NCBI RefSeq assembly: GCF_000219625.1 | Contig: NC_018212.1 | Span: 1,611,001 to 1,675,000, forward strand | Length of the DNA stretch: 64,000 nucleotides | DNA from: Zymoseptoria tritici IPO323 | Lineage: Eukaryota > Ascomycota > Dothideomycetes > Mycosphaerellales > Mycosphaerellaceae | Direction: 5' to 3' | Notes under the pieces: model-generated | Database searches by the model: none | What the model saw: only the letters and a program-made list of their open reading frames with translations | Told to the model about the DNA's origin: nothing | Program-made: the position numbers and the translations under genes | Part shown: one piece after another, positions 9,858-19,218 of the stretch | Numbering within the stretch: position 1 is the stretch's first letter | How the letters are laid out: each line of letters begins with the position of its first letter

Positions 9858-12752
9858 ATGAGTGGACGGACCACACCAAATTTCACCACGCAGCAGCTCA
9901 AGGACCAGAAGCGCCATTCCCGCAACCCCTCTCACTTGGATGCACTCAAAAAGGCTCAGATCAATGGAAGAAGCAGTGAGAATGTGCTCGCGTCGCTGCG
10001 AGCTACGCAGCTGGCTGGTTCGAAGCCGCTGTTGCCTGCCGAGTTGATTGCGACGATCTTGGACTACCTTCCAGTCTCGGATCTGCTGAGATTCGCCAGA
10101 GTGTCCCGGAGACTGCAGGAGATGGTTTACGACGATACGAGATGGATCCAGAAGCTGAATGCGATGAGGGCGTGGAACGAGGCAGAAGCCCGACAGCGAA
10201 TGGAGGAGGCTGTGAAACGAAAGACGCAAACACAGCGGACTAAACAGACGCATGAGGCAGACAGGACCGTCGCACATCCAGGGAGCGTGAATGGGTTCAC
10301 TGGGATCGGAAGACAACATTCGGCGAGCACGATGCTATTCGATGCCAGTTTAGAAGAGCAGAAGAGCAAGCGCAGATTGTCGGAAGGATTCAGTGAGGCG
10401 GCCATATCTTCCGCTCCGCCTGATGCGCCCACAGCGCTGTCGATCTTCAAACGAGTGAAATCAATCCGAGGTCATGCCAGACACGAATTTGGAAAGATCT
10501 ACGGCGCATTGGGTCCAATATACTTCGATCTCGCGCAATCGACAGGCCATTCCGATGCGCTCATCTACCGAACGTACCGCGATCCCGAACAGCAGGCCCA
10601 GATTCTGGCCAATCTCAAGCGATTTGCTCAATGTGATCTCTCACACGGTAGAGCAGAACGAGAACAGCGGCTTGACACTATGATTGGTGTGTTTGAGGAT
10701 GCGGTGTTGCAAGAATTCGCACAAGGGTACGCGGCGAGTGATGTGGATGGCCGAATGCGCCGATATGCTCATGTCATGGTCTCCCTGAATGGAGGTGCTG
10801 CGGCAGTGGATTCTTTCATCTCAAACCATTCCATCATGACCAAGACTAGCCGGGCCGGCAACCCGCTGGATTGTCTGGAGGACGTAGCCTCAGGACATGT
10901 CGACCTCAACCCGTCACAGAGATTTTTTGAACGAATAGCTTCGGTTATGTTGGAACAGGCAGATGTAATCGACAGAGTATTCCCACACAGCGTGGATGTG
11001 TTGACCGCTTTCTGGGCGCGTGTATGCGAGGATGTGATTGCGGAGTATTTAACAGTGCTCTTCGACAAAGCGCATGCGAAGGGCAACGGAACCTACGTCA
11101 AGGCGGTGGCCGGAACGTTTGGGCAGGCTTTGCGGCTGATGGCGTCTCTCAGATCGACGAAAGCATCTCCGCCTGATTTTGCCGACCGCTCGAAGCAAGT
11201 TCTGGTCCGTTGTTTTGACAAGCACATCGATCTGTACCTCGCGGAAGAGTTCGAAGTCTTCCGGAGCAAGGCTGAGGCGGATGTCAATCAGTGGGAGAAG
11301 GAGCTGTCAGAGCAGGAGGCGTCGACAGAATCATTCTTCATGTCCAACATCAATCGTCAGGCGGCGAAGAGGGACTTCCTTTCGTCGTTCAGAAAGGTGG
11401 TAATGATGCCGGTTAATGCCTTCCCGATATCGTCACCCTTCGGCACCGCGAAACCCGTGGCCGTCACCGGTCGGCAGAATTTGGACGATCTGGACGGTCG
11501 ACCCAGGACGCCGCCGATACGTACCACGACGCCTCAACAAGAAGCTCCCACGACGGAGCTAGCAGCTAAGGCGGCCATCATGAACTCCAAACTGGAGGGT
11601 ATCAAGTCATTATTTAGTATCGAAGTCGCATTGAACCTGACGCATCTCGCAAAGGCATCCATCGAACGAGCAGCATTGATGGCACAAATGGGAGGAGACG
11701 AAGGACAAGAAGCACAACGACAGTGTCGGAATATATTCGTGAAGATGCTGGAGATTTTGGGGTCCCGCCATATCAAAAATGGCTTCGACAAAGCAGTCAC
11801 ACATCTTGGGACGTACAATCCGCGGGAGGTCAAATTCAAGGAGACGGCGAAAACGCGCGAAACCCTGGACACGAATGCGCATGCTGGTGTGGAGCCACTG
11901 GTTACATTCCTCGAACTGGTAAATGTCGGTGATCTGATTCAACAAATGGTCGACGTCTTCTACTCGCAGGAGTTGGTGGCCCCAAGACTGGTCGACCGCG
12001 ACGACTTCCTCGACCCGGCAGTGAAAGAGAAGAAGAAGTTTGAGCAAATGCTCGACGAACGCGTGGCCGCCGGGCTGAACAAAGGCATCGACGTCCTGAT
12101 GGATGAGGTGGAGTACATTTGTGCGACCAATCAGACGCCAACCGATTTCAGCCCAGCCTCGCAGATATCAGATGTCGGTCCGAGCACAACCGCCAAACAG
12201 GTTGTCGATGTCGTCAGCGGCCACTCCGGCATGCTTGTCGGCAGTACGGACAAGAACATGCTCGACGTCTTCAACCAGGAAGTTGGGCTCCGGCTCTTCG
12301 CAGTGCTGTGTAAGCATTTCAAACGACAACGTATTTCAGTAGACGGCGCAATTCGGCTCATTTCGGACATCAACCACTACAGCGCTTTCGTCGGCACCCT
12401 CCGCCAGAAACAACTCACGCCATACTTTGAAGCGTTGCGGGAGCTGTCGCAGATCTATCTCGTCTACATCGATCCTCCGACGGCATACTTTGGGAAGACG
12501 GCAGCTAATCGGAACAGTGTGGCGGCGCTTAGAGCGGTGCCGGCAAAGAGGGAAAGCTGGCTGTCAGGCAAAGCGACCCCCACAAGTCTACAGGCCAAGG
12601 AGCTTGCAACGATCATCGCGGACTCGCAGCGGTATCATGGAATCATCACGACGGAGGAGGTCTACGAATTCGCGGAGAGAAGGGCGGATTGGTATCTGGT
12701 CAAAGGAGATGTAGAGAGGGCGATGTATGGCGTGGGATGTGTTACGATGTAA
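9858..12752 (+). CDS. F-box/Sec10-domain protein of the Rcy1/Pof6 type with C-terminal CaaX box
   Basis: Single-exon, 964 residues. An F-box sits at about residues 60-105 (LLPAELIATILDYLPVSDLL), followed by a long helical Sec10-like region (about 220-950). This order is that of yeast Rcy1 and fission-yeast Pof6, Skp1-binding proteins that act in endosome-to-Golgi recycling and cell separation. The protein ends in CVTM, a CaaX box. Rcy1 also depends on a C-terminal CaaX sequence for membrane attachment, so farnesylation is likely. The ATG at 9858 is preferred over the in-frame one at 9801, because the extra 19 residues are Cys/His-rich and unlike the family. Confidence 0.9.
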   Translation: MSGRTTPNFTTQQLKDQKRHSRNPSHLDALKKAQINGRSSENVLASLRATQLAGSKPLLPAELIATILDYLPVSDLLRFARVSRRLQEMVYDDTRWIQKLNAMRAWNEAEARQRMEEAVKRKTQTQRTKQTHEADRTVAHPGSVNGFTGIGRQHSASTMLFDASLEEQKSKRRLSEGFSEAAISSAPPDAPTALSIFKRVKSIRGHARHEFGKIYGALGPIYFDLAQSTGHSDALIYRTYRDPEQQAQILANLKRFAQCDLSHGRAEREQRLDTMIGVFEDAVLQEFAQGYAASDVDGRMRRYAHVMVSLNGGAAAVDSFISNHSIMTKTSRAGNPLDCLEDVASGHVDLNPSQRFFERIASVMLEQADVIDRVFPHSVDVLTAFWARVCEDVIAEYLTVLFDKAHAKGNGTYVKAVAGTFGQALRLMASLRSTKASPPDFADRSKQVLVRCFDKHIDLYLAEEFEVFRSKAEADVNQWEKELSEQEASTESFFMSNINRQAAKRDFLSSFRKVVMMPVNAFPISSPFGTAKPVAVTGRQNLDDLDGRPRTPPIRTTTPQQEAPTTELAAKAAIMNSKLEGIKSLFSIEVALNLTHLAKASIERAALMAQMGGDEGQEAQRQCRNIFVKMLEILGSRHIKNGFDKAVTHLGTYNPREVKFKETAKTRETLDTNAHAGVEPLVTFLELVNVGDLIQQMVDVFYSQELVAPRLVDRDDFLDPAVKEKKKFEQMLDERVAAGLNKGIDVLMDEVEYICATNQTPTDFSPASQISDVGPSTTAKQVVDVVSGHSGMLVGSTDKNMLDVFNQEVGLRLFAVLCKHFKRQRISVDGAIRLISDINHYSAFVGTLRQKQLTPYFEALRELSQIYLVYIDPPTAYFGKTAANRNSVAALRAVPAKRESWLSGKATPTSLQAKELATIIADSQRYHGIITTEEVYEFAERRADWYLVKGDVERAMYGVGCVTM

Positions 12753-12825
12753 CGAAGCATGAATGATAAAAAGCTTGCGCATCATCTCAAGCAGGATTCG
12801 AGACCATGCGCCATCAGTGACATGC

Positions 12826-13776
12826 CTAGTTCTCTTGCTTCGCATATGGCTTCACGTCGATTTTGTGCTCCACCGGCAGCACAGTGAAGTTGAACTTGGC
12901 CATTGTCAGTCCAAAGCGGTCGTGGATTCGCGGCTCCCAGCCTTCTGTGAAGCGTTCTTCGGTCAACATTGGGCGGAGATCATCGACAAGGCCGCCATAG
13001 ATTGTCAACATGGTTGCGGAGCTGCGGAAATCATCAGCAAATTGGCCCATCCCCAGGAGATCTTCAACATACTTGGCACTCCCGAACAGGTTGTGGAACT
13101 TGGATTCTGTGTAGTCTTTGTTTGTGCTCCTGGCTTCTGCTCTTCTCTTGGAAAGGGCTCTCGACAGATCGGTTTTCGTCATCTGAGGTGCACCCGTTGT
13201 GGTCTTCTGCGTCGCCTCCTTCAACAGCTCGTCCACCAGCTGAAGGTCCGGTTTCGATTGATCTGGCTGCAACGCCGCATCGTGCCTGGTGAGGCTGGCA
13301 TCGTGTTCGATGGCATTTGGGGCATGAAGGCTCAGCTCGGCAAGATCGAAGGTGTCCTTCGAGTAAGACTTGTTCAAGAAGTCGGCAGCAAATTTTGGGA
13401 CAAAGAAGCAGAACGAGTCGGCGAAGTTGAAGGTTTGTCGCACGGTCTTGTTGAGCTCTTTGAAGGTGATGTTCTTGCCCTGCGTATTGACCACGTCAGC
13501 TTGGAGCTCATCGACGAAACGCTGATATCTTACATCTCTCGGTAGTATGCCATGGTTTGCCATGGCGTTGATCATCGGACAAGCAGACCTCGAGTCGCCG
13601 TCTTTCGGTGCGATGTACTCCGGCCATTTTCCATTATGCCCGGGAACACCTTTCGGCACGACATGTCCTTCTTTGAGCTTAGGAGTCACCAGGTTCGCCA
13701 CAGCGAGAACATTGTCCCACGCCATGACGGAGAGCTTGACCAAGCCATTGCCCACGTTACCGATAATGCCCATCAC
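12826..13776 (-). CDS. Heme-thiolate peroxidase (chloroperoxidase / unspecific peroxygenase family)
   Basis: Single-exon, 316 residues. It carries the family heme-thiolate signature as SACPMINAMANHGILPRD near residue 64, the Cys being the proximal heme ligand (usually PCP, here ACP), and the distal acid-base motif EHD within NAIEHDASLTRHD. Members halogenate, oxygenate or peroxidise organic substrates with H2O2; others act in secondary-metabolite pathways such as StcC. The N-terminus (MMGIIGNVGNGLVKLSVMAW) is only mildly hydrophobic, so a classical signal peptide is doubtful. Substrate unknown. It converges on the F-box gene with a gap of about 70 bp. No biosynthetic neighbours argue for a cluster. 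Confidence 0.88.
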   Translation of the reverse strand: MMGIIGNVGNGLVKLSVMAWDNVLAVANLVTPKLKEGHVVPKGVPGHNGKWPEYIAPKDGDSRSACPMINAMANHGILPRDVRYQRFVDELQADVVNTQGKNITFKELNKTVRQTFNFADSFCFFVPKFAADFLNKSYSKDTFDLAELSLHAPNAIEHDASLTRHDAALQPDQSKPDLQLVDELLKEATQKTTTGAPQMTKTDLSRALSKRRAEARSTNKDYTESKFHNLFGSAKYVEDLLGMGQFADDFRSSATMLTIYGGLVDDLRPMLTEERFTEGWEPRIHDRFGLTMAKFNFTVLPVEHKIDVKPYAKQEN

Positions 13777-14848
13777 GACAGAGGTTCTCGAAATGACTGC
13801 CTACTGATCGAAATTGTGATGAGAAAATATGCAGACCCAACCAGAGAGGGATCGAGGACCTTTTGAGGAGAGGCGTGCAGGCCAACCTCTTAACCATCTG
13901 CGATGCGGAGCACCGGAAGCACAACGCGGTGGTTCGTTGGACGACGGTGGACGTCGTTCGAGACAACTCGAGCAGTAGTCTCACCTTGATGTGCAGTGGT
14001 CAACAATTGGCGGTGTTCGATTGGCAGATCAAGCTGCAGTATGCCGATCACACAGCACCAACCCAACGGCGCCGCACCGGACCGCTGGAGCTATGATACT
14101 CCGCTAGCGGACTGAATAGGCAAATGCAGGAGCAATCGCACAGTCGTCCTTGATAAAGGTCGTCTTTTCAATGTCTGAAGGATGGCTGGAAAGCTAAAGG
14201 ATGGGACGCACTGCTGTTGCGAGCCATTTCGTACATACCTTATATGCTAGTCGCGCTGGCCCTAGTCCGAAGTGGCTGTCTCAAGCGCCTACAAGGTTGC
14301 ACGGTGTACTCGACGACGGCGAGGCAGGACTCCTGTAGTGAACACCATGTTCACCCAATTCTCGGTCGTTGCCACGCGCACACAGCGGAAGTGTAGAGGT
14401 TCCAGACGTGGTCTGAACCATGTCTTCGATCGTGGCGCATCGCACAAGCGAAGTCAAGTCTGTCGGATCGACAGAGCATGGCCGTTTCACACTCGGCGCA
14501 AAGGACGTCCCCATGGCCAAGGCCCCGAATGTGCGACACGAAAGCACGCTCAGTACAGCAGGAAGTGGTGAATCGCGCGGTCGCGCACGATCGATGTTTC
14601 TCCAATTTGTAACCGGGTCGCACGCAGGACGGGATCCTGCTCGACAAGTGACGTCTGTCCCTACCTTGTTTCTTCGTGCGCACACGCATTGTCGGCAGCA
14701 GCGAGTGCAGACTGGCAAGGGTGCGACTGCATAAAGGCGATGCGCATTCTCCTTGCTTCGAAATCGGCGACTCTTGGACATCACACCTCTCTCAACCAAC
14801 GACAACAACAAGCGCCGCAAATCTCACCACCAACCCACAACCGCAGCA
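13777..14848. other. Divergent intergenic stretch
   Basis: About 1.07 kb between the peroxidase and a secreted-protein gene. The open frames are Arg/Cys/Ser-rich shadows without recognisable similarity. I see no repeat or RNA gene. Both promoters must lie here. Confidence 0.45.
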
Positions 14849-15584
14849 ATGAAAGCCATTCTGTTGCTCCTCGCGATCGCCTCGATCGTCACCGCGGCGC
14901 TCAACACTACTCAGGCGTATCACCTCAAGACAGAGCTGAAGTCGGTCGGATATGGCAAGAGCCAGTATGACAATCTCTGGATGTGAGCGCTCTTCTGGTC
15001 CTTTGGACGTGACCCCACTGACACGTGGAAGCTCCTCTTACCACACCGGTGCCGGCCTGAGCGATGTGTGAGTCTTGCCTCTTTGCCACATCGAATCGGT
15101 CCCCCACTGACCCTTTCACCAGCGTCTTCTCCGACGTTGAAGGCCCCTCCTCTCGCATCGGATACCTGGGCCCCACCAACCTCACGGCCAATGGACAGCA
15201 GTTCTACAATGCCCTCTTCGATTTCGGCAATGACTTTCCGTGGGGTCTTTCGATGGCCGAGAACACCAATTTTTACGCCGCGTGGCAGCCAGTGAGGGTC
15301 AATGCGGGCGTGAGCGGAACGCAGCCGAGCGTTTCGGGTTTCTTCATCAACGAGACTGGCCTGCAATGGACGACCGCCCTCAACGCGCCGGGCACGTTCA
15401 ACGATGAATTTGGAGGCTGGATCGGTGGGTGTCGGTTTCCCTGAGCAAAATGAGCGCCGCTGACCGACAGATAGTCTGCGACTGGTGGCACGGATACCCT
15501 CAGCTGTTCTTCCGCATCAAGTACTACACTACGCCAGCCCCAGCCAGCTGCGCGGATGTCTACCTGAAGCCCGTGTATCTTTAG
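14849..15584 (+). CDS. Small secreted protein of unknown function, 4 exons
   Basis: A 193-residue product with a clear signal peptide (MKAILLLLAIASIVTAAL) and no further membrane segment. Exons are 14849-14982, 15032-15067, 15123-15424 and 15475-15584. The last acceptor is the ATAG at 15471-15474 rather than the CAG just before it, because only that choice opens the frame VCDWWHGYPQLFF to the stop. Segments such as YHLKTELKS, YHTGAGLSDV, GNDFPWGLSMAENTNFYAAW and the ending SCADVYLKPVYL recall a common ascomycete secreted-protein family without a known activity. Three N-glycosylation sequons are visible. A host- or substrate-facing role is only a guess. Confidence 0.8.
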
Positions 15585-16003
15585 GAGAAGCCGGTCGATG
15601 ATCACTTTTGCGTTCCGGGCACATATTGCAGAGAGTCGTGAGTCCAGGCATCGGTATGCTGGGAGAACGGGAGGGTGGAAGCGAGAACCTGCATGCTTAG
15701 CACCTCGCATCTTCTGATATGCGCGTGTATATCAGATTGTCGTTGCGAGAGACTGCGATGGTCATCAACCGCAACAAGCATTTGACCACTGTTTCGTCGA
15801 CCCTGTCAGCTCGGACAACAACAAACGTGACAGGTCACAAACGCTTCAGGAGCCCTGATCGTTGTTGATGTTTGTGCCCCGCTCCCCCGTCCTCGCTGCG
15901 TCTACCTACCTTACTCTGCTTTACCTTATCCATCGACATGATTTTGGACATCCGGATGTCCTGACCGACGATACCCAGCCCGACTTCCCCTCGTCCCCTC
16001 ACG
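15585..16003. other. Intergenic stretch
   Basis: About 420 bp between two plus-strand genes: the 3' end of the secreted-protein gene and the promoter of the MYND gene. Nothing else is recognisable. Confidence 0.45.
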
Positions 16004-16744
16004 ATGTCTTCCGCCGGCTTTGCAACTGCAACTCCATCCAATACCAGCTCTTCACCGAAATGCAGCCAGTGCGACAAACCGGCCAGCTCGCTGAAGCGGT
16101 GTGCAAAGTGCAAAAGCACTTCGTATTGCGATCGAGCCTGTCAGACCGCGCACTGGAAGGTTCATAAGAAAATCTGCGCAAAGCTCGCCGGCAGTGGAGG
16201 AGATGAAGGGCCCTCCACTGGCGCGGAAGTGCCACAGCGGTCCGACTCTAAACCGTTCACCGCCATCTACCACAACAATTTCCTCCACGACCGCTCCGAG
16301 GAGGAGACATTCAAGATCCTCATCGACACGCTTCGCATGCGCCAGGAAGACATGTACTCCTTTCATGGCGACACGATGCCGGGAACAATCTACGATGGCT
16401 CATCCACGTCAATTCCCGCATTCCGCCAATTCATCCGCAAAGCTCAGGCAGTCGAGGGCTTTCTTCCGCCTTGGTGGACCGACGCGAAGCTGGAGCAATG
16501 CATTCGCTTCTCGAAGGATGAGGGTGGCTTCTCCCTCGCGGGCGCGCAGGAAAAGTCGGATATTCAAGAGACCTGGAAAGATACGCAGATGCCTATGAAG
16601 GTCCGTATGTTGGGAGAGAGAGTCTATGGCACCGCGCCGGGCGGGAGGAAGGGAGATGAAATGCTCGCGACGATGGTCGGTCTCGAATGTCGCTCGGCGG
16701 GACCACAATTCAGCACGATGATGGACATGGCTGGCCTGCGCTGA
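16004..16744 (+). CDS. MYND-type zinc-finger protein
   Basis: Single-exon, 246 residues. The MYND finger occupies about residues 20-58, with ligand pattern CSQCDKPASSLKRCAKCK, then YCDRACQ, HWKVHKKIC. The remainder (NNFLHDRSEEETFKILIDTLRMRQED, FLPPWWTDAKLEQCIRFSKD) matches the C-terminal region usual in small fungal MYND proteins. MYND fingers bind proline-rich partners; no specific role is known for this group. The length looks complete and the start is the first ATG of the frame. Confidence 0.88.
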   Translation: MSSAGFATATPSNTSSSPKCSQCDKPASSLKRCAKCKSTSYCDRACQTAHWKVHKKICAKLAGSGGDEGPSTGAEVPQRSDSKPFTAIYHNNFLHDRSEEETFKILIDTLRMRQEDMYSFHGDTMPGTIYDGSSTSIPAFRQFIRKAQAVEGFLPPWWTDAKLEQCIRFSKDEGGFSLAGAQEKSDIQETWKDTQMPMKVRMLGERVYGTAPGGRKGDEMLATMVGLECRSAGPQFSTMMDMAGLR

Positions 16745-17267
16745 AAATGGATACGAGAGTTCGCGGAGGGAGGTGTCGAGGGTGGTGAACCATGCATGAA
16801 GATCAGCTTTGAACGACTTTTGATTGCGAAGGAGCTCCCCTCCCTCCCGGATGACTTCTCACTATCAGTCGCCGTCAATTGCCATTCCCGGCATCCTCCA
16901 GGCTTATCCGACTCCAGAATGAGCCCGACTTTCACGCTCGGAGCGAAAGTGAAAGCCGTCTGGCCGTCGGCCTTTGACTTCCACGTCCCTGACCTTGCGC
17001 TCGCGAGGGTGCCTGGGCTGACAGCCTGGCCTTTACGAGCCGGTATGCGCGAAGTTTCTGAGAAGTTGCATGGTCACCATCCTTGTTCCGACTCTTCCGA
17101 ACACGAACGGGCCTCGTCAACAGACACAGCACTGCCCCAGCAACTCAGCCACATTGCGGTGCTGAAATCGGACGGCTCGAGCCATCATAATACTCGTCGA
17201 CTCCCGACACTCCCAACACTCCCGACACTCCCGACACTCCAACACTCCCGACCTTACAATCGAAAAA
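16745..17267. other. Intergenic stretch with 10-bp repeats at its right end
   Basis: About 520 bp. The last part, 17205-17252, is a decamer repeat described separately. The remainder shows no coding or RNA feature. Confidence 0.5.
17205..17252 (+). repeat. Decamer repeat (CGACACTCCC-like) just before a secreted-protein gene
   Basis: Four to five imperfect head-to-tail copies of a CTCCCGACA/CTCCCAACA unit occupy this stretch and end 15 bp before the ATG at 17268. They would lie in the 5' leader or core promoter. Copy number is likely variable between strains. Confidence 0.8.
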
Positions 17268-17649
17268 ATGAAGGTCCTCACATACACCTTGCTTATTATG
17301 GCCTCGGCCGCTCTCGGTGAAAGCGGACATATCGTGTCATTGTGTATCAAGGGAGAAAATTGTACGCATACTACGCCTCTAACGCTCTGACCTGCCAAGT
17401 CGAATACTTACCGCCTCGAACAGCACCCTGTTACGGCGGCGGCATCTGCTGTGACCCGAATCAATGCTTTGGCAACAAGTGCCAGAGTACGTTGTCTCCC
17501 CAAAGCGGGTTTCGCTACGAGCTGCGCTAACACTGTTTTTAGAGCGTTGCGAATCGGGAGGAAGCGCGTGTCCGAGTGGGTGGAAATGCTGCGACGACGA
17601 TGAAGGAAGACGGTATTGTACCGAGATTCAAGGTCCATGCGGAGAATGA
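17268..17649 (+). CDS. Small cysteine-rich secreted protein, 3 exons
   Basis: Signal peptide MKVLTYTLLIMASAAL, then a short Cys-rich domain (APCYGGGICCDPNQC, FGNKCQKRC, SACPSGWKCCDD, YCTEIQGPCGE). Preferred exons are 17268-17316, 17400-17486 and 17543-17649, giving 80 residues and 11 Cys. An alternative first donor at 17362 gives a 95-residue form with 12 Cys, an even number that would suit disulfides, but needs a 38-nt intron. Both share acceptor 17399, preceded by a CTGAC branch-like site. Small size, a signal peptide and dense cysteines are features of apoplastic effectors and antifungal-type proteins; no family was recognised and no activity is claimed. Confidence 0.65.
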
Positions 17650-17786
17650 GCGTTGGATTGTCCTCGATCGCCTGTCTCGCCAGATCCGCAGAAGTTCGGG
17701 ACGTTTGGAGTCAAGAGACAATTAAGACCTACTTTCAGAATGGTGAACAGGTCGAGAGACCTCGAGCAAAGAACAACGTCGACGCG

Positions 17787-18961
17787 ATGAGATCCACATC
17801 ATTTCTCTCCATCTTTGCTTCCTCAACTCTCGTCGCTTGCAGAGTAAACCCCATCATCGTCGACACAGACATCTTCTCCGATGTCGACGATGTTGGAGCC
17901 CTCGCAGTGGCCAATGTGCTGCACAACTGCGGTCTCTGCGACTTGAAAGGAGTGATGATCAATACAAACTCGAAACATGGTGCTTTAGCCACCAGTGTTC
18001 GTCTCGCGTGTGTTCTGGCGTCGCTTATTCCACGCGCTCACGACTTGCATTTAGGTCATCAACACGTATTATGGGAACGGAGATGTGCCGATCGCAGCTA
18101 TTCGTCCCATCGCGAACGAGACGTTTGCCGACTTTTGAGCGTTCAAAACCTAACACTTCCTCCATCAAAGTCTCTCCGAGTTCGCCAGCAAGATATCTCA
18201 CCACTGGCCACGCTCCCTCAATGACACGATCGAAACACCCGATCCTTTTGTCTCTCTACTCCACCCTTCTCACGGCCGCCGAGCCCCAAAGTCTGACTAT
18301 CATCTCTATCGGCTTCCTAACCAACCTCGCCGCTTTGCTCTCCTCCCCTTCCGGCCTGGACCTAGTGACCTCCAAAGTCGCCAAGCTCGTGGTGATGGGA
18401 GGCAGATACCAACCCGGCCGCAAGCAAGGAGACCCTTACGAACCCGGATGGGAATTCAACTTCGGCGGTCAAGATTCCAACGCCACAGCCACCATCCTCC
18501 GCTCCTGGCCGCGCTCCGTACCCATCACCTTTTCTGGCGGCGAACTCGGCGAGACCATCTTCTCCGGCCAAGATCTCCGCACCACCACTCCCTTTGAGTC
18601 CCATGTGCGAGCAGCCTATGAGTGGTACGTAGGTCGCTGCAGCACGACACGGGAGAGTTGGGATCCGCTTACGGTCCTGTACGGCGTGCTCGGATTGGAT
18701 GGATTTACGAAGCTGGGCGTTCGGTCGCCGTTCAAGTATGGGAACCAGTGGGGCTACAATTCGATCGTAGCGGCGAATGGATCGAATGCGTGGGTAGATG
18801 ATCCACGTGTGACGAATCAGCATTGGTTGGAGTTGGCGGATGGCGTGGCGAACAGTTCGGTATCGTGGTTGCTGAATCGTTTTTATGAGCATGATCCCAT
18901 TTCGAAGTCTTGTCCGGGGCAGGTGGCGACTGCAGTATCGCTGGCAAAGCAGGAGTTGTAG
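17787..18961 (+). pseudogene. Inosine-uridine-preferring nucleoside hydrolase, apparently broken
   Basis: Would hydrolyse ribonucleosides to base plus ribose. A signal-peptide-like start (MRSTSFLSIFASSTLVA) leads into the calcium-binding VDTDIFSDVDDVGAL motif. An intron (17997-18054) joins to VINTYYGNGDVPIAAIRPIA. That frame then meets TGA at 18136 and TAA at 18151, although family-like sequence (EFASKISHHWPRSLNDT...PDPF) continues in the same frame beyond them. At about 18249-18258, in a CT run, the family match moves to another frame (LYSTLLTAAEPQSLTIISIG), which stays open to TAG at 18959-18961. I found no intron that repairs both faults. Either a recently inactivated gene, an unusual intron, or sequence error. 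Confidence 0.6.
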
Positions 18962-19218
18962 ACGGTCTCGTCGGTGGGCTGAAGAGGTTGCCGGCGTGAA
19001 TGATCTGGTACGAGAGAGCGATTTGCATGGTAAGATGAAGAGAGAGAGAACAGCAGAAATCTAGGCAGTCATTTCTAGGTTACATACAGGCGACCATGAC
19101 CATTATGAATAGGGACGAGAAGAGGAAGAATACTTTTGCCCAATCCGAGCTCGCCCGTGCCCTTTCGGCTCGTATAGGCGCTCAGCGGGATCATAGTGTC
19201 GGTCATCGCACACATCGC

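Noticed and set aside
12826..18961. Secondary-metabolite gene cluster
   Set aside because: The peroxidase, secreted proteins and hydrolase lack a backbone synthase or dedicated regulator next to them.
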